A stretch of 64,000 nt of DNA, taken from the NCBI RefSeq assembly GCF_016908555.1, contig NZ_JAFBEE010000005.1, positions 106,047 to 170,046 of the forward strand. The letters are read 5' to 3'. The notes beneath the pieces are model-generated. The model searched no databases and was not told the DNA's origin. It saw nothing but the letters and a program-made list of their open reading frames with translations. A program made the translations under genes and the position numbers. The DNA comes from Alkaliphilus hydrothermalis (GTDB lineage Bacteria > Bacillota > Clostridia > Peptostreptococcales > Natronincolaceae). Below are positions 36,124-45,585 of the stretch, one piece after another (positions within the stretch are counted from its first letter, which is position 1; every line of letters begins with the position of its first letter).

Positions 36124-38215
36124 GGGCTCTCCTCCCCTTTACTTCTTTTATGTCTAAATCAGGATATTCAATCCTCTCATGGAAAATACCTAAAATAACC
36201 TTTACAAAGGCTTGCTTGATTTTCTCTAGCTCACCTAAAGTTAAATTACTTTCCTCCAACTGATCATCCTCCAACTTATCTTTAATAATTTTACTAATCA
36301 TTTTTTCTATCTTTTCTTTATTTGGAGCCGATAAACTCCTAACTGCCGCCTCCACTGAGTCCGCCAGCATCACAATAGCAGTTTCCTTTGTTTGCGGTTT
36401 TAATCCCTTATATCTAAAGCTTTCCTCCTCCATCATATCACCATTATCCCCATTTTTAGCTTTATGGTAGAAATAGGCCACCAGTGTGTTCCCATGATGT
36501 TGATCTATGAAATTGGCAATCTCTTGAGGCAATTTATACTTCTTTGCCAATTCAAGACCATCCTTCACATGGCTAGTAATAATAATACTACTTAGTGAAG
36601 GACTAATCTTATCATGGGGATTTTCGGAAGTTAATTGATTTTCCTTAAAAAAGTAAGGTCTGGATGTTTTTCCAACATCATGATAAAAAGCTCCAGTTCT
36701 TGCTAATAAAGCATTTCCTCCAACAGCACCGGTTGCTGCTTCACTGAGGTTTCCTACGATAATACTATGGTGATAGGTCCCTGGTGCTTCAATCAATAAC
36801 TTCTTCAACAATGGATGGTTTGGATTTGATAGTTCTAATAGTTTTAAAGGCGTTACAACATCAAATACAGATTCCCATAGGGGTAATGAACCCACTGTTA
36901 AGATGGCACAAAAAAGACCATTTAATATGCCGTAGAAGGCGATTGCTAAAACCCCAGCCACCTCACTACTATTAATTAATCCAAAGCCCATTACAGTCAT
37001 AACTTGGGCCAAACTCACCATAAAGCCCGAGATAAATATACTTCCCCTTTGTTGGGTATTTAAAACGCTAAATATACCTACTGTGCCCCCCACCAATGCC
37101 ATAAAGATAAAGGTGATGTCATTTCCAGTAATCACGGATACTAATAGTATCAAGGCTAAATTTAAAATTAAGGAAAGTCTTGCATCCGTAAGTATTGCCC
37201 AAAGCATAGCAGCAGCTGCCACAGGCATTAAAAAGATGGAGATACTTGATAACACTTTGGAGATGATGGTGACGGATACAAATATCAGAGCAATCATCCA
37301 TAATATCCCCACTTTGTTTAGCAACTCCTTGTTGAAGACAGTTATATATGCAATGACAATAAGCTCTAGTACCAAAACCAGTAGTGCTATACCAGCATAG
37401 AGCATAATGTCCAGTTTGCTATTTGTCGTCAACAAGCCTAAATCCTTTAGAAGGCTCATGCGATCAGCCGTTACAACTTCTCCCTCCCTCAGGATAATAT
37501 CACCTTTACGAATCATGACTCTTTCAACGCTTTCCCGTACTTCTTGTCTTTTTTGCTCTGTCGCTTCTATATCTAAAAATTTATTAGGTCTAATGGTGGC
37601 ATTGATGATTGCAGTTCCTAAATCCACCAACCCATCATCAAAATCCTCTAGGCTCTCAATAAATGCCCTGATATTACTTTTTTCTTTTTGTAAGTCTTCT
37701 ATTTTAATACCATTACTCATATTTTGTGCAACTATTTGATATATATAATTTTCTAAATACTCTAGTTTTTCAATAGGGGCATTTAGGGCAATATCCAGTA
37801 CATCTCCAGAAATATTCAATTCATTGTCAGAAAGAGCAGTTTTCCTTTCACTCTTTGACATACCTTCAGACTCCCTAACTTTATATAAAAATACAAAGAA
37901 CTTCTCAACATCCTTTTTTACCTCATGATGATAGGATGGGTCCTGTTTGTACTTCAACTCCACTCCTTCAACGGCAATCTCCTTCAGCCTCTCTGTCTCC
38001 CATTTATCCTCTATTTCTTTAGGAGAATAAATATCTGCTGGTGTCCGTTGTCCTACCGTTAGATTCAGTTTTTCTGGCCTTAAACTGGTTATTAAAATAG
38101 CAAAAATACATGTAAAGAAAAAAAGCGCCAGTAAAATTTGTTGCATTTTTCTTTGTTTTCGCATCTTTACATAACCCTGCTGAAGGCGAATCTTAATATT
38201 TTTATATTTTCCCAT
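36107..38215 (-). CDS. pgpH: 7TM-HD phosphodiesterase (PgpH/YqfF type, cyclic di-AMP)
   Basis: A 702-residue membrane enzyme. After the first helix (about 25-45) comes a large extracytoplasmic 7TMR-HDED domain, then seven helices (about 275-450), then a cytoplasmic HD domain with HHSIIVGNLSEAA, FYHDVGKTSRPYFF and the later HHGNTLVAYFY. The family hydrolyses cyclic di-AMP, a regulator of K+ and cell wall balance. Between phoH and ybeY in the order known from Bacillus (phoH, yqfF, ybeY). Length is as expected. Confidence 0.95.
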   Translation of the reverse strand: MGKYKNIKIRLQQGYVKMRKQRKMQQILLALFFFTCIFAILITSLRPEKLNLTVGQRTPADIYSPKEIEDKWETERLKEIAVEGVELKYKQDPSYHHEVKKDVEKFFVFLYKVRESEGMSKSERKTALSDNELNISGDVLDIALNAPIEKLEYLENYIYQIVAQNMSNGIKIEDLQKEKSNIRAFIESLEDFDDGLVDLGTAIINATIRPNKFLDIEATEQKRQEVRESVERVMIRKGDIILREGEVVTADRMSLLKDLGLLTTNSKLDIMLYAGIALLVLVLELIVIAYITVFNKELLNKVGILWMIALIFVSVTIISKVLSSISIFLMPVAAAAMLWAILTDARLSLILNLALILLVSVITGNDITFIFMALVGGTVGIFSVLNTQQRGSIFISGFMVSLAQVMTVMGFGLINSSEVAGVLAIAFYGILNGLFCAILTVGSLPLWESVFDVVTPLKLLELSNPNHPLLKKLLIEAPGTYHHSIIVGNLSEAATGAVGGNALLARTGAFYHDVGKTSRPYFFKENQLTSENPHDKISPSLSSIIITSHVKDGLELAKKYKLPQEIANFIDQHHGNTLVAYFYHKAKNGDNGDMMEEESFRYKGLKPQTKETAIVMLADSVEAAVRSLSAPNKEKIEKMISKIIKDKLEDDQLEESNLTLGELEKIKQAFVKVILGIFHERIEYPDLDIKEVKGRRAHESNN

Positions 38216-38239
38216 ATGGATTCCTCCTAAGACTAAGCC

Positions 38240-39253
38240 TTATTTGATTTTATTTTTGCTTGAGTCCTTCTTCTCCGGTTTCATTTCCTGCTTTATTTCA
38301 GCCACTTCATAGGCTTTAATAATCTTCTGTACTAAATGGTGTCTTACAACGTCTTTATCAGATAAATAACTAAAACCGATTTCGTCCACATTCTTTAGCA
38401 CATCAGCTGCATGCTTTAATCCAGAGTATTTACCCCTAGGCAAGTCCACCTGAGTGATATCACCAGTAACAACAGCCTTAGAGCCATAACCTAGTCTAGT
38501 AAGAAACATCTTCATTTGTTCCCTTGTGGTATTTTGGGCTTCATCTAAAATGATGAAGGAGTAATCCAATGTTCTACCCCTCATATAAGCAAGGGGCGCA
38601 ACTTCAATCATTCCCCGCTCCATGTATTTTTGAAATTTTTCCACCCCTAGAATGTCATATAGTCCATCATAAAGGGGTCTAAGATATGGATCAACCTTGT
38701 CCTTTAAATCCCCAGGCAGAAAACCCAAGCTCTCTCCTGCCTCTACAGCTGGTCTAGTCAAAATGATTCTATTTACCTGTTCATTTCTAAAGGCCTTCAC
38801 CGCCATAGCAACTGCCAAGTAGGTCTTACCAGTACCGGCTGGCCCTATTCCAAAGGTTAAGTCTTTGTTCTCAATAAGGGATACATATTCCTTTTGTCCA
38901 AGGGTTTTTGGCTTAATGGGCTTTCCCTTATCTGTCATGAAGATGACATCACCAGCCAATTCCTTAGCTTGATCCTCTTTCCCCTCCATCAGAAGGTTGA
39001 TGGCATAGCTGATGGTTTGACTGGTCAGTCCTTCACCTTTTTTATAAATTTCCTTTAATTCCGCAATTAACTTTGCTCCACAATCTACAGCATCTTCTTC
39101 ACCAATAATAATAATTTCCTCTTCCCTCAGAACAATATCCACCGAAAGACGCTTATTAATTAGGTTAATATTTTCATCAAAGTTACCAAATAGTTCTCTG
39201 GTAAATTCAGTATTCTCCACTTTTATTTTTTTCTGGAATGTATTTTTGTTCAA
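38240..39253 (-). CDS. phoH: PhoH family ATPase
   Basis: A 337-residue protein with Walker A GPAGTGKTYLA near residue 137, the motif ILTRPAVEAGESLGFLPGDL, Walker B SFIILDEAQNTT, and VVTGDITQVDLPRGK. A KH-like N-terminal region is seen before the ATPase. PhoH proteins are thought to act on RNA, often near ybeY and era, as here. The start is TTG at 39253 with GGAGG upstream. It follows yqfD by 3 bases. Confidence 0.93.
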   Translation of the reverse strand: MNKNTFQKKIKVENTEFTRELFGNFDENINLINKRLSVDIVLREEEIIIIGEEDAVDCGAKLIAELKEIYKKGEGLTSQTISYAINLLMEGKEDQAKELAGDVIFMTDKGKPIKPKTLGQKEYVSLIENKDLTFGIGPAGTGKTYLAVAMAVKAFRNEQVNRIILTRPAVEAGESLGFLPGDLKDKVDPYLRPLYDGLYDILGVEKFQKYMERGMIEVAPLAYMRGRTLDYSFIILDEAQNTTREQMKMFLTRLGYGSKAVVTGDITQVDLPRGKYSGLKHAADVLKNVDEIGFSYLSDKDVVRHHLVQKIIKAYEVAEIKQEMKPEKKDSSKNKIK

Positions 39254-39256
39254 AAG

Positions 39257-40453
39257 TTAATCCTCCTCGGTTATTATTTTCTTTTGTTGGGCGATATCTT
39301 CTAATACCTCAATTATGAATTTTCCCTTAAGGGTATTCCCTTCCTGTTTAAAATCAACTTTAGTCTGAATTATTTCCCCTTCTAGAGGTATTTGATTCAT
39401 TAATTCTTCCACCGCTTCTTTATGCATCATTTCTTTAGCCGCTTCCACCTCTATATGCTCCTCTACCTCAACCACTTCGTAATAGTTCTCTAAAATGATT
39501 TCGACAGGTAGCTTTATATTCCTCCATAGGGAAAGACTTTTATTAGTTTGTTCTACAATATAATCTGTAAAGGGTAGATTATTTCCTCCTAAAGATAATT
39601 GAATCTCCCCAAATTTTAAGGCTCTCCTACTGAATTTCTCTCCTGTTTTATGTTTATTAATCTCTACTAAGTACATAGATTTATTTGCTTCATAATAGGT
39701 CTTTGCATACACTTCTCCATAGGCGTGGACATACAGAGGGTTCTCCATATACTGACGGGATACAATTCCAGTAACCAATAAATCTCCTACCTCGACGATA
39801 TCTCCCTTTTTTACCATAGCATCACCATTACGGGCTATTACCCGATCAATTACACCATTTTTAGTAGCAACCAAGTCTGTAGGTGTATCTTTGTCTATTT
39901 TAGGGGGCGGGGCCACCTTCTCCACCACCTCTACCCTAGCATACACACCACTTAGGTCTATTCCCACCCATGCCAACTCAGGGAATTCCACCAATAGGAA
40001 ATTTTCCATTTCCCTTAGGTCCACTGCATATCGATTAGTTCCTGGCTTTAGACCCGTCTCTTGTAGATACTCAAGTATTGCATCCTCACTAATGCGTTCA
40101 TTTCCTATTACATCCACATTGTATATAAAAGTAGATGAAAATATTAGTAGCATTAACGAAAAAAATGCTCCTACTAAAAGCATTTTACGTTTTTTAATTT
40201 TATGGGCCCAAAAAGGATATCCATTTTTCTGTGAAAGATAAACTTTACAACCAGCTCTTCTGGCAACCCTACGCAAAGACTTAAATCCCCTAATGCCTAC
40301 ACATGCCTCTAGGGTGGTATAATTTACTCGCTTTATGTTCCATAAATAAATCTCTCTTTCAATACAATAATTAATAAACTTTTCTAGATAGAGTCCTTCT
40401 ATTCTAATGATAACATAACCCCTCATATAATTCCATAGTCTCAGTATTAACAC
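39257..40453 (-). CDS. yqfD: Sporulation protein YqfD
   Basis: About 398 residues. It has the YqfD pattern: an N-terminal soluble part (YVIIRIEGLYLEKFINYC), a basic RRVARRAGCKVYLSQKNGYP region, one membrane helix (MLLVGAFFSLMLLIFSSTFI), and an extracytoplasmic part (NERISEDAILEYLQETGLKP, LPWVGI-like ELAWVGIDLSG). In Bacillus yqfCD is sigma-E controlled and needed for sporulation. The GTG at 40453 is chosen since GGGAG lies 8 bases upstream; a GTG three codons earlier overlaps that site. It follows yqfC by 12 bases. Confidence 0.92.
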   Translation of the reverse strand: MLILRLWNYMRGYVIIRIEGLYLEKFINYCIEREIYLWNIKRVNYTTLEACVGIRGFKSLRRVARRAGCKVYLSQKNGYPFWAHKIKKRKMLLVGAFFSLMLLIFSSTFIYNVDVIGNERISEDAILEYLQETGLKPGTNRYAVDLREMENFLLVEFPELAWVGIDLSGVYARVEVVEKVAPPPKIDKDTPTDLVATKNGVIDRVIARNGDAMVKKGDIVEVGDLLVTGIVSRQYMENPLYVHAYGEVYAKTYYEANKSMYLVEINKHKTGEKFSRRALKFGEIQLSLGGNNLPFTDYIVEQTNKSLSLWRNIKLPVEIILENYYEVVEVEEHIEVEAAKEMMHKEAVEELMNQIPLEGEIIQTKVDFKQEGNTLKGKFIIEVLEDIAQQKKIITEED

Positions 40454-40465
40454 CTGACCCACTCC

Positions 40466-40741
40466 CTAATCCATAAATTCCACTCCGTTGATTTCACCTG
40501 TTATTACAATCTCTTCAACAACAATATTTTTTAGCAATAAATTTTTCCCAATGATTCTTAAAACTCCACATTTAGTATAGATTCTAATCCTAGTTGAGGA
40601 ATACTCCAGTATTCCCTTATGATTCTCAATATAAATTTGAAGGTTGCCCACCACTGTAATTTTTGGAAGATCTAACATGATATCCTGTGGAAGTTCCAAT
40701 AGGTCTGCTATACTCTTTTTAATTTCATCAGATTTTTTCAT
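40466..40741 (-). CDS. yqfC: Sporulation protein YqfC
   Basis: A 91-residue protein of the YabP/YqfC family. It has IADLLELPQDIMLDLPKITV and ENHKGILEYSSTRIRIYTKC, then IVITGEINGVEFMD, which is a beta-rich fold common to the family. The ATG at 40741 has GGAGG 8 bases upstream. With yqfD it forms a pair that in Bacillus is expressed in the mother cell early in sporulation. Confidence 0.93.
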   Translation of the reverse strand: MKKSDEIKKSIADLLELPQDIMLDLPKITVVGNLQIYIENHKGILEYSSTRIRIYTKCGVLRIIGKNLLLKNIVVEEIVITGEINGVEFMD

Positions 40742-40802
40742 TCGGCACACCTCCTATCTATAAATTTTTATGCAAATTTCATCCTTTATAGACCTTCTCC
40801 CT

Positions 40803-40833
40803 AAAAAATAAAGGTGGAGCTCGTGGCTCCACC
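40803..40833 (-). terminator. Terminator of the nfeD-floA operon
   Basis: GGTGGAGC (40813-40820) pairs with GCTCCACC (40826-40833), and minus-strand TTTATTTTTTAG follows. It separates that operon from yqfC. Confidence 0.8.
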
Positions 40834-40897
40834 TGAAGGTCGCTAATAAAGGCAATAAACAATCGCTTATAAAAGTTTATGCTCATGGTACAGTAAA

Positions 40898-40942
40898 AGC
40901 CAGCGACCATAGCGTATCCAGAAATACGTAAGGCTGCTGGCT
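40898..40942. repeat. Solo copy of the two-tier hairpin repeat
   Basis: Outer stem AGCCAGC (40898-40904) pairs with GCTGGCT (40936-40942). The inside, GACCATAGCGTATCC through AATACGTAAGG, is nearly the same as the core of the 49943-50308 repeats, but the outer stem differs and is still fully paired. The longer flanks of the other copies are missing. Confidence 0.75.
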
Positions 40943-40951
40943 ATATTAAAA

Positions 40952-41485
40952 CTATCTTCGTAGACTTTTGGGTTTTTCTAATACCTCCGACATAATAAGT
41001 CCTTGAAGTATTGAGTGGCGATTAAATTTTACTTTACCTACATTCCCTCTTCCTATCTCATTTTCCAGTATAGGACTAACTGTAGATTGATTACTTACTG
41101 ACACTACTTCCTTAAGAGATTTTACATCTTTTATTCTTTTTTTAATTTTTTCTTCTTCTACTGCTTTTGTAGCTTTTTCCTGTTGGATTTCTTCCCTGGC
41201 AGTAGATTGATTGAATACATCACCCATATTTTTCTGTAACTCTCGAATCATTTCCTCCAACCCAACTGTCTTGCTGGACTTCTTGGGTGACTGCTGACTA
41301 ACAGGTCTATCGCCTCCAACTGTAGGTCTAGAAGAATTATTGTTGGGAGCTTCCATCGGCCTCGAAGGGTTCGGAGACCTACGGTCATTTGAAGTTCTTC
41401 TTTGGGTGGTTTGATTTTTTCCTTTATTAAATATGGAACTAATCAAGGCAATGGCTATAAAACCAATTATACTTTCCCAACTCAT
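40952..41485 (-). CDS. Single-span membrane protein of unknown function downstream of floA
   Basis: A 177-residue protein: one N-terminal helix (ESIIGFIAIALISSIF), a long low-complexity basic linker rich in Asn, Arg, Ser and Pro, a coiled-coil middle (GLEEMIRELQKNMGDVF), and a conserved-looking tail ILQGLIMSEVLEKPKSLRR. It is 28 bases after floA and followed by the operon terminator. It takes the place of yqfB of Bacillus but does not obviously resemble it. Function unknown; a scaffold of the flotillin complex is speculation. Confidence 0.75.
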   Translation of the reverse strand: MSWESIIGFIAIALISSIFNKGKNQTTQRRTSNDRRSPNPSRPMEAPNNNSSRPTVGGDRPVSQQSPKKSSKTVGLEEMIRELQKNMGDVFNQSTAREEIQQEKATKAVEEEKIKKRIKDVKSLKEVVSVSNQSTVSPILENEIGRGNVGKVKFNRHSILQGLIMSEVLEKPKSLRR

Positions 41486-41513
41486 TGAATCACATCCTTT
41501 ACGTTAGGCCTTC

Positions 41514-42515
41514 TTATTTTTTATTATCATAGCCCTTTGTAGCAGTATCTTCTTTTGTGGCTCCTGCAATAGCTTCCCTCATGTTGGTATCTGCTAATGT
41601 GTTTTTCATATTATAATAGTCTAATACACCTAACTTTCCTTCTCTTAAAGCAGTTGCCATAGCCTTTGGTACTTCTGCCTCAGCTTCAACTACCTTAGCC
41701 CTCATTTCTTGAACAGCAGCAATCATTTCCTGTTCCTTAGCAACCGCCATTGCTCTTCTTTCCTCTGCTTTCGCTTGAGCGATTCGCTTATCCGCCTCAG
41801 CCTGGTCTGTCTGAAGTTGCGCACCTATATTTCTTCCGATATCAATGTCGGCAATATCAATCGATAAAATTTCATAAGCTGTCCCTGCATCTAATCCTTT
41901 AGTTAATACTGTTCTTGAAATCAAATCTGGGTTTTCTAATACTGCCTTATGACTGTCGGCAGAACCAACTGTTGTAACGATCCCTTCACCTACTCTGGCG
42001 ATAATCGTCTCTTCTCCAGCTCCCCCTACTAGACGCTCAATATTGGCTCTTACAGTTACCCTAGCCTTTACCATTACCTCAATACCATCTTTAGCAACAG
42101 CGGCGATCTTAGGAGTTTCTATCACCTTAGGATTAACACTTACCTGTACTGCTTGAAGCACTTCACGTCCTGCAAGATCGATTGCAGCTGCCCTCTCAAA
42201 CTCAAGGTTAATTTCAGCCCTTTGAGCAGCGATTAAAGCGTCTATTACACTATTTACATCCCCACCTGCTAAGTAATGCCCCTCTAGCTTATCAATGTTT
42301 AAATCTAGACCTGCCTTTGTTGCCTTGATTAATGGGTTTACAATTCTAATTGGTTGAACCCTTCTAAAACGCATACCGATTAATGTACCGATTCCTACTC
42401 TTACTCCCGAGAAGTAAGCGGTAAACCATAACCCTAATGGTACAAAGCTTAAAAATACTGATAAAAGAATAAATACAACTGCCACCAAAATAACTATTGA
42501 CACTAATCCTGTCAT
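41514..42515 (-). CDS. floA: Flotillin-like protein FloA
   Basis: A 333-residue membrane scaffold protein. An N-terminal hydrophobic hairpin (VSIVILVAVVFILLSVFLSF) is followed by the family region TLIGMRFRRVQPIRIVNPLI, an SPFH-like domain with AIDLAGREVLQAVQVSVNPK, and a Glu/Ala-rich coiled coil (KAEERRAMAVAKEQEMIAAV). FloA gathers proteins in functional membrane microdomains. It lies 11 bases after nfeD, its usual partner. Confidence 0.95.
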   Translation of the reverse strand: MTGLVSIVILVAVVFILLSVFLSFVPLGLWFTAYFSGVRVGIGTLIGMRFRRVQPIRIVNPLIKATKAGLDLNIDKLEGHYLAGGDVNSVIDALIAAQRAEINLEFERAAAIDLAGREVLQAVQVSVNPKVIETPKIAAVAKDGIEVMVKARVTVRANIERLVGGAGEETIIARVGEGIVTTVGSADSHKAVLENPDLISRTVLTKGLDAGTAYEILSIDIADIDIGRNIGAQLQTDQAEADKRIAQAKAEERRAMAVAKEQEMIAAVQEMRAKVVEAEAEVPKAMATALREGKLGVLDYYNMKNTLADTNMREAIAGATKEDTATKGYDNKK

Positions 42516-42526
42516 CTAAACCCCTC

Positions 42527-43816
42527 CTAATCTATTTTTCGTACTACAATTTTTCTGCCTTCTACCTTGATGATTTTAACAGTGACACCCGCTTCAACAA
42601 AAGCACCTTCTGTCACTACATCTAATAATTCTCCATTAATTTCGATAGTTCCTGCTGGTCTAAGGAAAGTTTTCACAACTCCTGTTTCCCCAAGATAATG
42701 CTTATACTCTATATTTGAAGTATATCCCAGCTCTGTCTTTGCTTGTGTTCCCAATACAATTTTATCAAAGAATCGGTTTTTAGGACCATATTTCAATAAC
42801 AAAACAAATGCAATTACAGTAAGTACAAAGGCAATCAACAGAGATGTAATTGCCGCAGCTAGACTATTGGAGGACATGATGATACTGGCAACAATGGCGA
42901 CAATACCTCCTACACCTGCCACCCCAAATCCTGGAGCAAAGGCCTCTATTGTCAATAGGATGATCCCTACAAGGAAAATCAAAATAATACCTCCGCTGGC
43001 ATATCCCGCTAAAATACTACCTCCAAAGTATAATCCAAAGGCTAAAAGACTAATGGTACCCCCTACTCCAAATCCTGGAGCAAACAATTCTATTACTAAA
43101 CCAATAAAACCTACTGCTAAAAGCAGAGGCATCAAGTAGGAACTAGTTAGTATCTGAGCAATTTTTACTCTTGCTGGTGTATTCACCGTAACAATATCCC
43201 TATAGCTTATATTTAGCCCATTAAGTACTCCTTCATAATCAGATGCAACTACATCAGTAAACTCTAAATCAGCTGCCTCTTGGGTAGTTAAATTAAGCAA
43301 TCTTCCCTTTTCAATCACCTCAGGGATTTCTATATTGGAATCCGCCATAGAGACAACAAGTTGTGAATCTCGCCCCTTTAATTGGGCAACAGTACGAAGT
43401 TTTCCAGCCCAGAAGGAAAGACTTTTTTCTGTATTGGGAATGGGCTCTGCCGAGCCAATTGTTCCCCCTGGAGCCATGGCAATGTGATCAGCTGAAATGG
43501 TTATAAGTACTCCTGCCGATTCAGCCTTCGTATTTACAAAGGAAATCGTAGGAATTTTAGCATTAACAATTGCCTCACTGATATCCACTGCTGCAGTAAT
43601 CAAACCACCATATGTATCAATGTCAAAAATTACAGCCTTTACATTGGGGTCCTCAGCAACCTCCTCCAAGCTCTTCTCTACGTATTGAAAAAGAGCAGAA
43701 TTTATCTCTCCCTTTACTGGAATTACGTGTACATTTTCCTGATCCTGCATCCCACTAACAGGAAGAACCAACAGAAAACAAAATAATAATATTATTAACA
43801 ACCTATTTTTTACCAT
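42527..43816 (-). CDS. NfeD family membrane protease-like protein (YqeZ type)
   Basis: A 429-residue protein. A signal peptide is followed by a ClpP-like serine protease domain (VHVIPVKGEINSALFQYVEK; catalytic-type Ser in KAESAGVLITISAD; GTIGSAEP), four to five membrane helices with repeated AFAPGFGV-type motifs (ELFAPGFGVGGTISL and EAFAPGFGVAGVGG), and a C-terminal NfeD OB fold (LGETGVVKTFLRPAGTIEIN). NfeD proteins work with flotillins. First gene of nfeD-floA-unknown. GGAGGTG ribosome site. Confidence 0.94.
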   Translation of the reverse strand: MVKNRLLIILLFCFLLVLPVSGMQDQENVHVIPVKGEINSALFQYVEKSLEEVAEDPNVKAVIFDIDTYGGLITAAVDISEAIVNAKIPTISFVNTKAESAGVLITISADHIAMAPGGTIGSAEPIPNTEKSLSFWAGKLRTVAQLKGRDSQLVVSMADSNIEIPEVIEKGRLLNLTTQEAADLEFTDVVASDYEGVLNGLNISYRDIVTVNTPARVKIAQILTSSYLMPLLLAVGFIGLVIELFAPGFGVGGTISLLAFGLYFGGSILAGYASGGIILIFLVGIILLTIEAFAPGFGVAGVGGIVAIVASIIMSSNSLAAAITSLLIAFVLTVIAFVLLLKYGPKNRFFDKIVLGTQAKTELGYTSNIEYKHYLGETGVVKTFLRPAGTIEINGELLDVVTEGAFVEAGVTVKIIKVEGRKIVVRKID

Positions 43817-43907
43817 CCAAACACCTCCTTTATATACCTATTCTATGTATATGCATATTTTCCCTTCTTAAACTAAATTATATGTAAAAAAATATTGTTT
43901 TAAAAAT

Positions 43908-44364
43908 CCAGCGGTCGTCCCGTATAAGCAATACGGGAGAATGCTGGTCTTTCGCCGTGACGAAGAAGATGAGGTGTTTTCAACGGGTGACTAGGCTGTT
44001 CAAAATGCCTCAGATTCGAGGAACAAGAAAGACCAGCGGTCGTCGCGGCTAAGCAATATGCGAGAATGCTGGTCTTTCGCCGTGAAGAAGAAGATGAGGA
44101 GTTTTCAACGGGTGACTAGGCTGTTCAAAATGCCTCAGATTCGAGGAACAAGTAAGACCAGCGGTCGTCGCGTATGAAATAATACGCGAGAGTGCTGGTC
44201 TTTCGCCGTGACGAAGAAGATGAGGTATTTTCAACAGGTGACTAGGCTGTTCAAAATGCCTCAGATTCGAGGAACAAGAAAGACCAGCGGTCGTCGCGTA
44301 TGAAATAATACGCGAGAGTGCTGGTCTTTCGCCGTGACGAAGAAGATGAGGTATTTTCAACAGC
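43908..44364. repeat. Array of about four 125-bp hairpin elements
   Basis: Units begin at 43908, 44033, 44158 and 44284, spaced 125-126 bp. Each has an outer stem CCAGC/GCTGG, extended to AAGACCAGC/GCTGGTCTT in the later copies, an inner stem, then GTGACGAAGAAG and ends related to the inverted repeat GGCTGTT. Inner stems vary with compensation: CCCGTAT/ATACGGG in copy 1, CGCGTAT/ATACGCG in copies 3-4. Copy 2 is partly degraded. The first copy lacks its left flank. The right end, CAACAGCC-TA, touches the stop codon of the next gene. Same family as 49943-50308. The rest of the 43817-43907 gap holds nothing obvious. Confidence 0.88.
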
Positions 44365-45459
44365 CTACAGGGTTATTTCGCTATATATGGGGTAATGATC
44401 GGAAGCCCTACTCCTAATCACATTGTAGCTTTTCACCTTCAGATTTGGGTCTACGAAAATGAAATCAATTCTTCGCGAAAGCATGGGGAGATCAAAGGTT
44501 GGGATATCCCCCATATCCATTTCTTCTGACGCATCCACCATTTTCTTCGTTAATTCCCTCATTTCCCTGTATTCTGAGCCTGCATTAAAGTCTCCCACCA
44601 AAATAACATCGTGGGGGAGGGTTTGAATATACTTGAGAATCACATCTATCTGTTTGCTGCGTTCCTGTTGATTTAATCCCAGGTGGGTCACTAAGAAATG
44701 AATTTTTTTACCATCTACATTAATCACACTGCTTAATAGTCCCCTTGGCTCACGACCACTGGGGAGGGCTATATTTTCTGAAGACTCTATCGGATATACG
44801 CTTAATATTCCGTTACCGTATTTTCCTGTAGCAATATTTAAGTTGACACCAAATACAAAATTCATCGATAACTGATTTCCCAGATATTTCATTTGATTAA
44901 TAAACTTTGACCTAGCCATTCCACTATCTACTTCTTGCAGCCCAACAATCTCAACACCACTATCTTTTATAATTTCCGTCATCTTGTTTAGTGTATTTCT
45001 ACGGGATAAACTTTTCCCGTGGTGAATATTGTAGGTCATGATTTTTAGCTTTTTTTCTCCTACCGAACTTTCCTTGTCTAGAGTCATTTGAATACTCTCC
45101 AGCTCCTTCATCTCATATATTTTCCCTGAGTTGTTTTGAGGATAGATTCTGATTTTACTAAACTTATCAAAATTCGCCATTCGTTTAGTAATATAAAAAT
45201 GGTTTAGCTGAATACCCATATCATTTGTCTTAATTAAGGGATGCTCTAAAATAAAATAGTGGGTCATTTCATTAGTATTATCAAGTATCTCCAAAATTAA
45301 ATGATCTATGTCCTTAGGAGTTTGTATTTCTATGTGGGATACCCCTTGACTATCAACATATTTAATAACCTCCATACCGCCATGGGATGAGGCCTTCGTT
45401 ACTAATCCAAATCCTATTAGAACAATCATTACGACAGCGATTTTTCTGATTTTAACCAT
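44365..45459 (-). CDS. Exported endonuclease/exonuclease/phosphatase family protein
   Basis: A 364-residue protein with an N-terminal signal or anchor (KIAVVMIVLIGFGLVTKASS). Residues about 30-130 look like a small beta domain. The EEP catalytic domain follows: LKIMTYNIHHGKSL, VEIVGLQEVD, FLVTHLGLN, VILVGDFNAGSEYREM, and the closing RRIDFIFVDP with SRASDHYPIYSEI. All expected metal and catalytic residues are visible. It may cleave nucleic acid or phosphoesters outside the cell; substrate unknown. Its TAG stop lies within the end of the repeat array. Confidence 0.9.
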   Translation of the reverse strand: MVKIRKIAVVMIVLIGFGLVTKASSHGGMEVIKYVDSQGVSHIEIQTPKDIDHLILEILDNTNEMTHYFILEHPLIKTNDMGIQLNHFYITKRMANFDKFSKIRIYPQNNSGKIYEMKELESIQMTLDKESSVGEKKLKIMTYNIHHGKSLSRRNTLNKMTEIIKDSGVEIVGLQEVDSGMARSKFINQMKYLGNQLSMNFVFGVNLNIATGKYGNGILSVYPIESSENIALPSGREPRGLLSSVINVDGKKIHFLVTHLGLNQQERSKQIDVILKYIQTLPHDVILVGDFNAGSEYREMRELTKKMVDASEEMDMGDIPTFDLPMLSRRIDFIFVDPNLKVKSYNVIRSRASDHYPIYSEITL

Positions 45460-45552
45460 AAGTAGTCCCCCGTTGGTAGAATGTTTAGATAATTCAATTA
45501 TATCATGTAAAAGGAGCCTAACCTATTTGAAACTTTTACCAAAAAGCAACAA

Positions 45553-45578
45553 AACCCGAGAAATTTCTTTCTCGGGTT
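45553..45578 (-). terminator. Terminator of rpsU-yqeY
   Basis: AACCCGAGAAA (45553-45563) pairs with TTTCTCGGGTT (45568-45578) around a 4-base loop; T-rich minus-strand sequence follows. Located just after the yqeY stop. Confidence 0.85.
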
Positions 45579-45585
45579 GTTATAT

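Noticed and set aside
38100..40466. Overlapping plus-strand frames across phoH/yqfD
   Set aside because: Antisense frames without ribosome sites or family motifs, opposite strongly supported genes.
44049..44360. 103-residue open frame with repeated HLLRHGERPALS segments
   Set aside because: It is the translation of the 125-bp hairpin repeats; the frame is open only because the unit length keeps phase for a while. No ribosome site.
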